NCBI GenBank assembly: GCA_035353855.1
Contig: DAOQAK010000005.1
Coordinates: 1-64,000 of the forward strand
Direction: 5' to 3'
Source: Bacteroidales bacterium
Lineage (GTDB): Bacteria > Bacteroidota > Bacteroidia > Bacteroidales > CG2-30-32-10
Length of the DNA stretch: 64,000 nucleotides
The translations under genes were made by a program, and so were the position numbers. Under the pieces are notes generated by a model. The model had not been told where the DNA came from. It made no database searches and worked only from the letters and a program-made list of their open reading frames with translations. Below, in pieces: positions 27,818 to 36,683 of the stretch; position 1 is the first letter of the stretch, and the number at the start of each line of letters is the position of its first letter.

Positions 27818-28975
27818 ATGAATGAAAAGATATGGCATAAGGATTTTATCTTTCTAATTTTGTCAAACTTTTTGATGTATATTACCTATTATGCAATACT
27901 TTCATCATTACCTATTTATTTAGTAACCGATCTTCAAGCATCTAAAATGCAGGTAGGAGTAGTGGTTGGAGTATATACCATTGCTTCAATACTGGTACGT
28001 CCGTTTTCTGGTTTTGCACTTGACAGATTTGGTCGCCGTATTGTTTTTTTATTGGCTTTAATAATTTATACGATATTGTTTGCAGGCTATCTGGTTGCTA
28101 TTTCTATCACATCAATAATAACACTTCGTTTTGCTCAGGGCCTGGTCTGGGGATTTACCACGGTTTCGGGTTCAACCATAGCAGTTGATATCATTCCGGT
28201 ATCGAAAAGAGGTGAAGGGATAGGATATTTTGCACTTTCAACAACACTGGGGATGTCAGTAGGACCGATTATCGGATTATTTATTTGTCATCATTGGGGT
28301 TATTTTGCCATGTTTATTTCGGGATGTTTTATCAGTTTTATCAGTTTGATTTGTGCATATGCTATTAATCTGCGCAAACGATTTATTGTAGGGAAAAGAA
28401 TTAAATTAAAGCTGAACAGCATGTTTGATAAAAATTCTGTACGTCCTTCATTAAATGTTGTAATAACTATGATCTCATATGGTGGGTTGCTATCGTTTAT
28501 TGCTCTTTATGGTCGTGAGATAGGGGTTCAGAATTCTTCCCTTTATTTCCTGATTCTTTCTGCGGGTATTGCAGCAGCACGACTTACTGTAGGCAAGGTG
28601 TTTGACAGGAGTGGTCCGCGAAAAATTATTACTTTATGCCTGATTCTTCTGATCATAGGGTTTCCGATGCTGGCAATAGCGAAAAATGAAGTTCTATTTT
28701 ATATGTCTGCAATAATTATTGGATTTGGTAATGGAGTCATATTTCCAACGTTTCAGTCGATGGTTAATAATATTGCAGCACCCGAACATCGCGGAGCTGC
28801 AAATTCTACGCTATACACAGCAGTAGATCTTGGAATGGGTTTCGGGATGATCATGGCCGGGTTGATTGCACAGTATATTTCTATTCCTGCTATCTTTTGG
28901 ATGAATGCAATGGTAAGTATTACAGGGTTATTATTTTTCCGCTTATTTGTCCTTAAATCATACGAGAATAAATAG
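27818..28975 (+). CDS. MFS transporter
   Basis: A twelve-helix inner-membrane transporter of the major facilitator superfamily covering all 385 residues. The loop between helices 2 and 3 carries a motif-A-like DRFGRRIVFLL (about residues 69-79), and a similar DRSGPRKIITL appears in the second half, as expected from the internal duplication. Helices are visible from FIFLILSNFLMYITYYAIL onward to the last near ITGLLFFRLFVL. The pattern resembles small-molecule efflux (drug/arabinose-type) MFS members, but the substrate cannot be stated. It has its own promoter and no operon partner. Confidence 0.85.
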   Translation: MNEKIWHKDFIFLILSNFLMYITYYAILSSLPIYLVTDLQASKMQVGVVVGVYTIASILVRPFSGFALDRFGRRIVFLLALIIYTILFAGYLVAISITSIITLRFAQGLVWGFTTVSGSTIAVDIIPVSKRGEGIGYFALSTTLGMSVGPIIGLFICHHWGYFAMFISGCFISFISLICAYAINLRKRFIVGKRIKLKLNSMFDKNSVRPSLNVVITMISYGGLLSFIALYGREIGVQNSSLYFLILSAGIAAARLTVGKVFDRSGPRKIITLCLILLIIGFPMLAIAKNEVLFYMSAIIIGFGNGVIFPTFQSMVNNIAAPEHRGAANSTLYTAVDLGMGFGMIMAGLIAQYISIPAIFWMNAMVSITGLLFFRLFVLKSYENK

Positions 28976-29245
28976 AGTCGTGCATTCACGCTGAAATCTC
29001 TTAACTACTATATGTTTGCAATAGTTTGTTCAAGTATAATGTAAAAGCATCCTTCATTATATCTTCGTGTTTATACATTAACCGACCTTCGGTAAAACTT
29101 ATTAGAAACATTATCCGATTGTAATCGGTTATAAACGAATTTTAAACGAAACTAAATATGTAAAAACCGAGTGATGGTTTTGCACTACTGTTACTTTGCT
29201 GCATCAAACAATTTAAAAAAATCTAAAATCTAAAATTTTTGAATT

Positions 29246-29581
29246 ATGAAAACAACAATGAACAAAGTAGAATTAAATGGTTATGTGGGAACAGAACCGG
29301 AAATGCAAACAACAAAAACAGGAAGTAAAGTAATGCGTATTACGCTTGCTACACACGAAAGTTTTAAAAGAAAAACCGGCGAGTGGGTTAGTAATACCAC
29401 ATGGCATAACGTGGTACTGTGGAATAAAGTTGCCGAAATGGCTAATGAGTTTCTGAAAAAAGGAAGTCGTGTAACGCTTCGGGGCAAATTGATAAATCGC
29501 GAGTATACTGATAAATTTGGTATAAAACGAACAATATCGGAAGTCGTAGCCGGTGAGTTTGCATTAAATGTTGCGGCTTAA
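29246..29581 (+). CDS. ssb: Short single-stranded DNA-binding protein
   Basis: An OB-fold SSB: MNKVELNGYVGTEPEMQ at the N-terminus, then WHNVVLWNKVAEMANEFLKK, GSRVTLRGKLINREYTDK and ISEVVAGEF. It ends at 111 residues right after the OB fold (FALNVAA) and so lacks the disordered linker and acidic DDDIPF-type tip with which canonical SSBs recruit partners. It is therefore probably an accessory SSB, as found in many Bacteroidota besides the long housekeeping copy. The start at ATG 29246 follows a purine/A-rich tract. It is transcribed alone. Confidence 0.88.
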   Translation: MKTTMNKVELNGYVGTEPEMQTTKTGSKVMRITLATHESFKRKTGEWVSNTTWHNVVLWNKVAEMANEFLKKGSRVTLRGKLINREYTDKFGIKRTISEVVAGEFALNVAA

Positions 29582-29603
29582 AAGCCTAATCCCGAATTTC
29601 TTA

Positions 29604-29677
29604 TTGTCTTTCCGAGCGCAGCGAGGAAACCAAAGTAAATAGCATTTAGAATTGCTTCGCTTCGCTCAGCAAGACAA
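29604..29677. repeat. TTGTCTT...AAGACAA repeat, copy 1
   Basis: Ends TTGTCTT and AAGACAA are perfect inverted repeats. Inside are CCGAGCGCAGCGAGGAAACC, AAAGTAAATAG and a palindromic TTCGCTTCGCTCAGC part. Confidence 0.75.
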
Positions 29678-29703
29678 ATAAAAAAGTAAAGTATTTTTTC
29701 TTT

Positions 29704-29775
29704 TTGTCTTTCCGAGTGTAACGAGGAAACTAAATTGATGTTATTCCGAGTTGTTTCGCTTCGCAATACAAGACA
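29704..29775. repeat. TTGTCTT...AAGACA repeat, copy 2
   Basis: Shares TTGTCTTTCCGAG, ACGAGGAAACTAAA and TTTCGCTTCGC with copy 1; the middle differs (TTGATGTTATTCCGAG). Confidence 0.7.
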
Positions 29776-29861
29776 TCACGAAGCCTACACCCTTCCCTCC
29801 GCCGCGGCGGATTAAGGGGAAGGGATGGGGATGGGGGTAAAAAAATATATTCCTAATTTCA

Positions 29862-29930
29862 TTGTCTTTCCGAATGAAATGAGGAAACTAAAGTAAATAG
29901 TATATAGAGTTGCTTAGCTTAGCAAGACAA
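29862..29930. repeat. TTGTCTT...AAGACAA repeat, copy 3
   Basis: Shares TTGTCTTTCCGA, GAGGAAACTAAAGTAAATAG and AGCAAGACAA with copy 1; the CTTCGCTTCGC part has become CTTAGCTTAGC, with paired changes that keep its repeat structure. Confidence 0.72.
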
Positions 29931-29952
29931 TGTAATAAATTTATGGTAAAAT

Positions 29953-31338
29953 TTATTTCCTGAATTGCCTTATAAAATCTTCCACTTCAGGAACGCCACC
30001 CTGGTAGATTAAATAACCATTATAAGGTTCACGTCGTGTTATTTCATCGTTGATAGGCGTGAGCATTATTTCTTTTACCTTTTCCAGGTCGTTCGTTTGT
30101 CCTAATGCCCAACCAAGTTTTATGTAAGCTACTTCGGGTAACATATTTTCGGCAGGAATAATTCCTTTTGCCATAAGGTCGCGACCTGTGTCGTAAACAA
30201 ACATATGAACATATCCCCATAAAGTTTGAACGGTCATATAAATAGCAACACCTTTTTTAACTGCTCTTTCAATTGCCGGATAAATGGGTTTATTCACATG
30301 ACCAAGACCTGTTCCTATAATTATGATTCCTTTATATCCGTTATCAACCATTGAGTCAATCATATCAGGATTCATATTGGTATAATAATAAAGCATACCA
30401 ACTTTTTCTTCAAAATAAGGAAGTATGGTAACGTTGCGGTCTTTGCGCCGATGATTATAAATTTGTTTTATGGGTTTAACGCCTTGTCGTGTAACTGTTG
30501 CTAATGGAGTATCGCCAATAGTGCGGAATGTAGAGCGATAAGAAGAATGCATTTTTCTTACTCTTGTTCCCCTATGCAGGAAAGCGTAGTCGTCGGAAGT
30601 AGGTCCAAACATACATACCATAGTTTCGGCAATATCACCGTGACCTGCGGCAGTTGCAGCATGCATAAGGTTCAGTGCGGCATCGGACGAAGGCCTGTCG
30701 GATGAACGCTGCGAACCTACAAGAACAATTGGTATTGGTGAATTCTGAACCATGAATGTTAATGCCGCAGCAGTGTAATGTAACGTATCCGTACCATGTC
30801 CTATAATGATCCCGTCAATACCATTTTCAATTTCTTTGCCTATGGCAACAGCCAGTTTTTTATATTGTTCCGGGCCCATATTTTCGCTGAATACAGCAAA
30901 AACTTTTTCCGTAGTAAGGTTACAAATATCTGCCAATTCAGGAACGGCGCCATAAAGTTCACCGGGGCTGAATGCAGGAATTACAGCACCTGTGCGGTAG
31001 TCGAGGCGCGATGCAATAGTTCCGCCGGTTCCTATCAACTTAACTTTTGGCAATCCGTCGGTATAAGGAAATTCCTTTTCAGGAATCTTATAGTTGGCTT
31101 TTTTATAACCGGTTTCTTTCATGCCGGTAACAGTATCAGTATCAATCCCGATATTATATCCTGTAATGATTTTAAGAACGATATGTTTGTCATCATCGTT
31201 TTCGGAACGTGGCAATATAGTACCCTGAAAAGCTCCGCGGGTAGTGTTTATTTCAGCTTGTCCCCATACACGTACATTATATTTTTTAAGCAAATCAAGC
31301 GCTGTGCCTTTATACCCCTGGAAAAAATCTTCTGACAT
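29953..31338 (-). CDS. gatD: Glutamyl-tRNA(Gln) amidotransferase subunit D (archaeal-type)
   Basis: The asparaginase-like subunit that releases ammonia from Gln or Asn for conversion of Glu-tRNA(Gln) to Gln-tRNA(Gln) by GatE. Residues ~1-90 form the GatD-specific N-terminal domain (GYKGTALDLLKKYNVRVWG). The L-asparaginase I-like domain follows: first catalytic Thr motif IGTGGTIASRLDY (residues ~102-114), second motif GHGTDTLHYTAAAL, then GSQRSSDRPSSDAALN. At 461 residues it has full length for GatD rather than plain asparaginase (~330), and it is immediately preceded by gatE. GatDE is known as the amidotransferase of archaea and is rare in bacteria. Confidence 0.93.
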   Translation of the reverse strand: MSEDFFQGYKGTALDLLKKYNVRVWGQAEINTTRGAFQGTILPRSENDDDKHIVLKIITGYNIGIDTDTVTGMKETGYKKANYKIPEKEFPYTDGLPKVKLIGTGGTIASRLDYRTGAVIPAFSPGELYGAVPELADICNLTTEKVFAVFSENMGPEQYKKLAVAIGKEIENGIDGIIIGHGTDTLHYTAAALTFMVQNSPIPIVLVGSQRSSDRPSSDAALNLMHAATAAGHGDIAETMVCMFGPTSDDYAFLHRGTRVRKMHSSYRSTFRTIGDTPLATVTRQGVKPIKQIYNHRRKDRNVTILPYFEEKVGMLYYYTNMNPDMIDSMVDNGYKGIIIIGTGLGHVNKPIYPAIERAVKKGVAIYMTVQTLWGYVHMFVYDTGRDLMAKGIIPAENMLPEVAYIKLGWALGQTNDLEKVKEIMLTPINDEITRREPYNGYLIYQGGVPEVEDFIRQFRK

Positions 31339-31375
31339 AATTTAGTATTTACGATTTACGAATGTTGATTTTTAA

Positions 31376-33343
31376 TTATTGAACTTCTTTAAAAAGTTGA
31401 ACAAAAGGAATATTTCCAATAGCTTTCTTTCTAAGTTCTCCCATTATCCATTTTGTTTCAACGTGGTCTTCATTTTTGCGGCGGATATTTTTGAATTTTT
31501 CTTTAAGAAAAGGAATCAGGGCAATAATATCACTTGAAGAAACTTTTGTAAAATTGATGCTTAACAATATGGAATCGAAATCCATTTGCGGATGTTCGTA
31601 TAAAACGGGAATTATTTTTTTCACAATTTCCTTGTCGAGTTTTTGTTCACGAATGTATTTGAACATGTCGTAAATTTTTTCGTAATTAAAAGTGGAAACA
31701 GGTTTGAAGTGCCCTTCAATAAACTTCAGTGTGTGTCCGTAAAAGGTTCCGATAAATTTTGAATCGAACTTTAATTCATTCACAATTTTTTCAATCATTG
31801 GGTAATGATTGCGTTTAAGAATGTAATTGTAAGTATCTTCAGGAATTTTCCATTTAATAAGTTGGTGATAACGTTCAATAACTTCTTCGGGCAAATCCTG
31901 ACGAAGCTTATTAATATAAGCATCTTCCAGTGGAATAGGTTTAGAGTCGGTATCGGGATACATGCGATCGGCACCGGGAAGCACGCGCTCAAAAATAGTA
32001 GTTCCATCACCGAACGATTTGCGGGTTTCTTTTGGAATACCTTCAAATGCCATCCTGCAACGTTCTTCAATAGTTTCGAGAGCGGTTTTTATATCTTCTT
32101 CAGGCGCCCAGAAAATGATTTGTGCATCGCCATCAGATGTTTTCAATAACTTTTTAATTTTATCGGAATCCTTTTCATTGATCAATTGTTGAATATCTTC
32201 CGAATGGGTCATATTGGGTCTTTCAATGCAGGCAATAACTTTAAGGCGTTCGCTAATGTCATCGGCAAACATTTTTCCGGGTTGCGTAAAATGCGAAAGT
32301 ATGCCTTCGAACATAGGCAGGTTAACAGCAATAAGTTTATTCTTGTTTGCTTTGGCTGCTTTTATTGGAGGATAGGCGGTAAGTTTATGCCCGGTATAAG
32401 GCAGCTCAACAGACGATATTTTCCAGTTTTTGGTATCAGAAATTCTTTCATTTAAAATTTTGCGAACATTCAGTAATGCCCATTGGCGGAAACATTCGTT
32501 GTGGGTAAGCTCAGGTATCCATTTGGTATGAGCAACACCTTTGATTTCAACACGTGTTCCTCCTTTACAACTTACATTCACATCTTCACGTCCTGCGCCA
32601 ATTCCTGTGCGAACCAGTCCGGTACTGCGGTTCAGGAAACGTATATAGTCGCAGGCTTCCTTTACTTCATCAGGATTAACCATGTCGGGGTAGGTAACAG
32701 TTTCTATTAGCGGCATACCCAGCCTGTCGGTTTTATAAATACGTGTATGACGAATATCGCTGACTTCACGGCAAGCATCTTCTTCGAGGCTTAATTGTAT
32801 CAAACGTATTTTTTTATTTTTCATACTAAACTCACCTTCAACGCCGATAATCGCGGTTCTCTGAAAACCTGTGGGAATGCTGCCATCGAGATATTGCTTA
32901 CGTGTAACATGAACTTCACCAACAATTTTAAGTTTTGAAAGATGTGAAATTCTAATGGCTGCCGCCAGCGCTTCCCTGTTTAAAGGAAATGGCGGTGTGT
33001 CGTCAACTTCGTAAGTACAGGTGGTCTCATTTTTTATTCTGTAAATGATTTCTTTCCTGGTTTTAAATTCCATGAGTGCAGTGCCATCGTATTCACCGAG
33101 TTCACTGAGAGTTGGACGCATGTGGCGTATTACTTCTGCATCATAAACCTCATTTTCATGGAAACAACCTGCCGGGCAACGGCAAAAAAGTTTTTCTTTA
33201 GTTTTTAATTGCTGGTGTACTTCGAGCCCCGACATAAAGCCTATCCTGTTATATGTTTCCTGGGTTGCCTGTTTACGTGGAACGTATCCTATAGCCTCGC
33301 GTGTATCATTATAATTTTTTACCGGATCGATCTTCTTTTTCAT
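31376..33343 (-). CDS. gatE: Glutamyl-tRNA(Gln) amidotransferase subunit E (archaeal-type)
   Basis: The tRNA-binding and kinase/amidation subunit of GatDE, related to GatB. Near the N-terminus are GFMSGLEVHQQLKTKEKLFC and CRCPAGCF; then the GatB/E core, DDTPPFPLNREALAAA, TRKQYLDGSIPTGFQRT, LEEDACREV and RLGMPLIETVTYPDM, and GIGAGREDVNVS. The large middle part (~270-420) fits the AspRS-like GAD insertion that separates GatE from GatB, and the C-terminal ~200 residues are the helical tail domain. The length of 655 is that of GatE (GatB is ~480). It precedes gatD by 37 bases on the same strand, forming a two-gene operon. Confidence 0.93.
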   Translation of the reverse strand: MKKKIDPVKNYNDTREAIGYVPRKQATQETYNRIGFMSGLEVHQQLKTKEKLFCRCPAGCFHENEVYDAEVIRHMRPTLSELGEYDGTALMEFKTRKEIIYRIKNETTCTYEVDDTPPFPLNREALAAAIRISHLSKLKIVGEVHVTRKQYLDGSIPTGFQRTAIIGVEGEFSMKNKKIRLIQLSLEEDACREVSDIRHTRIYKTDRLGMPLIETVTYPDMVNPDEVKEACDYIRFLNRSTGLVRTGIGAGREDVNVSCKGGTRVEIKGVAHTKWIPELTHNECFRQWALLNVRKILNERISDTKNWKISSVELPYTGHKLTAYPPIKAAKANKNKLIAVNLPMFEGILSHFTQPGKMFADDISERLKVIACIERPNMTHSEDIQQLINEKDSDKIKKLLKTSDGDAQIIFWAPEEDIKTALETIEERCRMAFEGIPKETRKSFGDGTTIFERVLPGADRMYPDTDSKPIPLEDAYINKLRQDLPEEVIERYHQLIKWKIPEDTYNYILKRNHYPMIEKIVNELKFDSKFIGTFYGHTLKFIEGHFKPVSTFNYEKIYDMFKYIREQKLDKEIVKKIIPVLYEHPQMDFDSILLSINFTKVSSSDIIALIPFLKEKFKNIRRKNEDHVETKWIMGELRKKAIGNIPFVQLFKEVQ

Positions 33344-33490
33344 GAATCAGAAGGATTGTTATTAGTTAGTCTGAAAATTTAAATAATTTTTAAGTTTATT
33401 TTTTAAGACTTCAAAAGTATATAATATCTCATATATTGAAAAAATATTCAGGATAATTATTAAAAGATGTTGATAAAGAATTCATTTTAA

Positions 33491-33518
33491 TTCTGAATTC
33501 AGAATTCAGAATTCTGAA
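33491..33518. repeat. Palindromic GAATTC-rich tract at the purN end
   Basis: Overlapping palindromes built from TTCTGAATTCAGAATTC units, including the perfect 14-base palindrome TTCAGAATTCTGAA. It overlaps the last codons of purN (QNSEF) and its TGA stop. It could form a weak hairpin but has no T-run. Confidence 0.5.
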
Positions 33519-34086
33519 CTTTTTCCTGGACTACTTTTTCAATCACTTGCGGAAAATATTTATGCTCCAGTTCATGTATGCGTGTGGCAAGGGTTTCGGG
33601 AGTATCATTCATTTTAACTTCACAACGTGCCTGGAAAATTATATTTCCTTCGTCGTATCTTTCATTCACATAATGTATACTGATGCCTGATTCTTTTTCC
33701 CCGTTTGCAATAACAGTTTCGTGAACATGTTCGCCGTACATGCCTTTACCGCCGTATTTTGGAAGAAGAGCAGGGTGTACATTTATTATTTTATCGGGAA
33801 ATTTCTTTATCAGTTTTGCTGGTACCATTAGTAGAAATCCTGCAAGTACAATAAAATCAATTTTATATTCCGAAAGTTTTGCTTCAACAATATCGGTTTC
33901 TTTTAATTCTTTTGGAGAAAATACAAATGATGGAACATTCAGCATTTGCGACCTTTTCAGGACATATGCATCTTCTTTATTTGATAATACAAGCGAAACG
34001 GATATATCATTTCTTCCTTTAAAATATTCAATAATATTTTGCGCATTCGTTCCGCTACCCGATGCAAAAATTGCTATTTGTACCAT
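33499..34086 (-). CDS. purN: Phosphoribosylglycinamide formyltransferase
   Basis: Transfers a formyl group from 10-formyl-THF to GAR, third step of purine synthesis; cytosolic. I used the ATG at 34086 (MVQIAIFASGSGTNAQN), which places the nucleotide-binding glycine loop at the N-terminus as in the family; a longer frame adds 13 unconvincing residues. The catalytic Asn-His-Asp set is visible in IINVHPALLPKYGGKGMYG (Asn, His) and HYVNERYDEGNII (Asp). At 195 residues the length is normal. Divergently transcribed from acpP across a ~300-base promoter region; gatE lies 155 bases downstream. Confidence 0.93.
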   Translation of the reverse strand: MVQIAIFASGSGTNAQNIIEYFKGRNDISVSLVLSNKEDAYVLKRSQMLNVPSFVFSPKELKETDIVEAKLSEYKIDFIVLAGFLLMVPAKLIKKFPDKIINVHPALLPKYGGKGMYGEHVHETVIANGEKESGISIHYVNERYDEGNIIFQARCEVKMNDTPETLATRIHELEHKYFPQVIEKVVQEKVQNSEF

Positions 34087-34382
34087 ATTACATATTTGCT
34101 GATAATCCGAAAAAATATTTTTCAAATTTCCGTAACTTTATTAAATAAATAACATAATAATTTCACAAATTTATTCCTGCTTACAGTTCGCTTTTTTAAC
34201 ATTTTTAATGGCAATGCAGTATAACCGTGAAAATTTTAACATTTTTTAACTAAAATATAATTATATAAAATATTGTATATCAGATTAATGTAATAGGTTA
34301 GGGCAAAAAGTAACCTTAAAGTTTTGGTTATAATTGTATATTTTCATTTCTTTGCAGCCTGTTAAACTAAAAAATATTTAAA

Positions 34383-34622
34383 ATGTCAGACATTGCAACA
34401 AGAGTAAAAGCTATCATTATTGATAAGCTGGGTGTAGATGAAAAAGAAGTTACACCTGAAGCTAGTTTCACAAACGACCTGGGTGCTGATTCTCTCGACA
34501 CTGTTGAGCTGATCATGGAATTCGAAAAAGAATTCAACATTGCTATTCCCGACGATCAGGCTGAAAAAATCGGTACTGTTGGTGAAGCTATTGCTTATAT
34601 AGAAAATAACAATAAAGGGTAA
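34383..34622 (+). CDS. acpP: Acyl carrier protein
   Basis: The small acidic carrier of fatty acid synthesis. The 4'-phosphopantetheine attachment site is Ser37 in [16 protein letters not shown], and the remaining helices ([27 protein letters not shown]) are as in AcpP. The length of 79 residues is normal. It is followed 16 bases later by fabF and then rnc, a very conserved order in Bacteroidota. The upstream region to purN is AT-rich; a promoter must lie there but no convincing TAnnTTTG pair was found. Confidence 0.97.
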   Translation: MSDIATRVKAIIIDKLGVDEKEVTPEASFTNDLGADSLDTVELIMEFEKEFNIAIPDDQAEKIGTVGEAIAYIENNNKG

Positions 34623-34638
34623 TTAATATCTTTTATCT

Positions 34639-35892
34639 ATGGAACTGAAACGAGTTGTCGTTACAGGAGTTGGCGCAATTACTCCATTAGGAAATACTGT
34701 TCCGGAATTCTGGGATAACCTTCTTAATGGAGTAAGCGGCGCTGATACGATCAAACGTTTTGATGCATCAAAATTTAAAACACAGTTTGCCTGTGAAGTA
34801 AAAGATTACGATTCCTCAAAATATTTTGACCGCAAAGAAGTTCGAAAATATGATCGTTATGCTCAGTATGCAATAATATGTGCAGACGAAGCATTTAAGG
34901 ATTCAAATATTGACCTGGAAAAAATCGATAAACAAAAAGCCGGAGTTATCTGGGCTTCGGGTATTGGCGGATTAGATACTTTTCTTAATGAAGTTTCTGA
35001 TTATGCTAAAGGTGATGGAACACCAAGATTCAACCCATTTTTTATTCCCAAGATGATTGCTGATATAGCAGCAGGACATATTTCCATTAAATATGGATTT
35101 ATGGGACCTAACTTTACTACTACTTCAGCATGTGCTTCATCAACCAACTCAATTATCGATGCCTTTAATTATATTCGTTTTGGTAAAGCAAATATAATTA
35201 TTACAGGTGGCTCTGAAGCTGCATGTAATCCGGCTGGTGTAGGTGGATTTAATTCTATGCAGGCTCTTTCTACAAGAAATGATGACCCGAAAACAGCATC
35301 ACGTCCGTTCGACAAAGACCGCGATGGTTTTGTTCTTGGCGAAGGTGGTGGCGCATTAGTTTTTGAAGAACTTGGTCATGCACTTGCACGCGGAGCAAAA
35401 ATATATGCTGAAGTTGCAGGGGGCGGACTTTCTGCCGATGCATATCACATGACAGCCCCACATCCTGAAGGGTTGGGTGCTATGAATGTAATGAAAAATG
35501 CATTGGATGATGCCGGTATGAAACCCGAAGAAATTGATTACATTAATGTTCATGGTACATCCACTCCACTTGGGGATATTGCTGAAACCAAAGCAATACT
35601 CCAGGTATTTGGTGAGCATTCATATAAATTAAATATCAGCTCTACCAAATCAATGACAGGTCATTTACTTGGTGCAACCGGTGCTGTTGAAGCATTGGCT
35701 TCAATTCTGGCTATTCAGAATGATCTTGTTCCTCCTACTATTAACCATTTTACTGATGATCCTGAAATTGACAATAAACTCAATTTCACATTTCATAAGG
35801 CTCAGAAAAGAACAGTGAATGCTGCATTAAGCAACACATTCGGTTTTGGAGGACATAATGCTTCTATCATCTTCAAAAAATATAAGGGATAA
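34639..35892 (+). CDS. fabF: Beta-ketoacyl-ACP synthase II
   Basis: Elongating condensing enzyme of type II fatty acid synthesis in the cytosol. The active-site Cys165 is in TTSACASSTNSI; the two catalytic His are in VHGTSTPLGDIAE and STKSMTGHLLGATGAVE. The N-terminus VVVTGVGAITPLGN and C-terminal SNTFGFGGHNAS are family-typical. The 417 residues match FabF. Between acpP and rnc, in the operon acpP-fabF-rnc. Confidence 0.97.
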   Translation: MELKRVVVTGVGAITPLGNTVPEFWDNLLNGVSGADTIKRFDASKFKTQFACEVKDYDSSKYFDRKEVRKYDRYAQYAIICADEAFKDSNIDLEKIDKQKAGVIWASGIGGLDTFLNEVSDYAKGDGTPRFNPFFIPKMIADIAAGHISIKYGFMGPNFTTTSACASSTNSIIDAFNYIRFGKANIIITGGSEAACNPAGVGGFNSMQALSTRNDDPKTASRPFDKDRDGFVLGEGGGALVFEELGHALARGAKIYAEVAGGGLSADAYHMTAPHPEGLGAMNVMKNALDDAGMKPEEIDYINVHGTSTPLGDIAETKAILQVFGEHSYKLNISSTKSMTGHLLGATGAVEALASILAIQNDLVPPTINHFTDDPEIDNKLNFTFHKAQKRTVNAALSNTFGFGGHNASIIFKKYKG

Positions 35893-35907
35893 TAAAAATT
35901 CTTAACA

Positions 35908-36636
35908 TTGAAGCTGATTGCTCCCATTAAGGGAATCTTATCAAAAGAAAAAAAACTTATTAATTTCATTAAGAATGTTTTCGGTTATTATCCCGAAAAC
36001 ATTCTTATTTATAAGCTGGCTTTTTGCCATCGTTCGGCTGCTACAAAAGAAATAAAAGGATTAAAGATCAGCAATGAACGACTGGAATATTTAGGCGATG
36101 CAATATTAAGCGCAGTAATTGCTGATTATCTTTTTCGAAAGTTTCCAAATAAAGATGAGGGTTTTTTAACAGAAATGCGTTCACGTATCGTTAGCCGCGA
36201 AAGTTTAAACAAGCTTGCCGAGAAACTGGGATTTGGGAAATTAATTGTTACCGGTAGCGGGAATAATATTTACCGTTCGATGAATGGCGATGCTTTCGAA
36301 GCTTTTGTTGGCGCAGCTTACCTTGACAAAGGGTTTAGTTTTACAAAAAGAATTATTATTAACAGGATAATTAAGTATCACATCGATATTGATGAACTGC
36401 AGAATAAAGATAGTAATTATAAAAGCAAACTTATTGAATGGGCACAGCGTGAAAAAAAACAGGTTGAATTTGTTGTAGTGGAGGAAAGTGGCACCGGTTA
36501 TAATAAACAATATATTGTAACGGCAATGGTTGATAAAATTCCATATGGAACCGGACGCGACTATGCAATTAAAAAAGCAGAACAACATGCTGCCGAAAAA
36601 GCTATAGAATACATTTCTGAAAAAAATTCAATGTAG
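35908..36636 (+). CDS. rnc: Ribonuclease III
   Basis: Double-strand-specific endoribonuclease for rRNA and mRNA processing. The catalytic signature NERLEYLGDAILSAVIADYL lies at about residues 52-71, with a second acidic site GDAFEAFVGAAYLDKG near 130-145. The double-stranded RNA-binding domain covers ~170-240 (YKSKLIEWAQREKKQ, GTGRDYAIKKAEQHAAEKA). The start appears to be TTG at 35908, 15 bases after the fabF stop. Last gene of the acpP-fabF-rnc group, with the IPExxxVDY gene following 47 bases later. Confidence 0.95.
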   Translation: MKLIAPIKGILSKEKKLINFIKNVFGYYPENILIYKLAFCHRSAATKEIKGLKISNERLEYLGDAILSAVIADYLFRKFPNKDEGFLTEMRSRIVSRESLNKLAEKLGFGKLIVTGSGNNIYRSMNGDAFEAFVGAAYLDKGFSFTKRIIINRIIKYHIDIDELQNKDSNYKSKLIEWAQREKKQVEFVVVEESGTGYNKQYIVTAMVDKIPYGTGRDYAIKKAEQHAAEKAIEYISEKNSM

Positions 36637-36683
36637 CATCAGGGAAATATTTTTTATACCTTTATCTTTTATTTCCATTTGTC

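Larger units (their letters stand above)
29582..29952. other. Repeat-filled intergenic region
   Basis: No gene. The region between ssb and gatD (which converge) is made largely of three ~70-bp repeats (listed separately). Between the second and third copies is a GC-rich tract with CTCCGCCGCGGCGGATTAAG, containing the palindrome CCGCCGCGGCGG, followed by G-rich GGGGATGGGGGT. The base composition differs clearly from the surrounding genes. Confidence 0.7.

Noticed and set aside
29604..29930. CRISPR-like array
   Set aside because: Only three units with irregular spacing, imperfect identity and no cas genes; better explained as dispersed repeats.
33491..33518. Rho-independent terminator of purN
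   Set aside because: The palindromic tract overlaps the end of the coding sequence and has no U-run after it.
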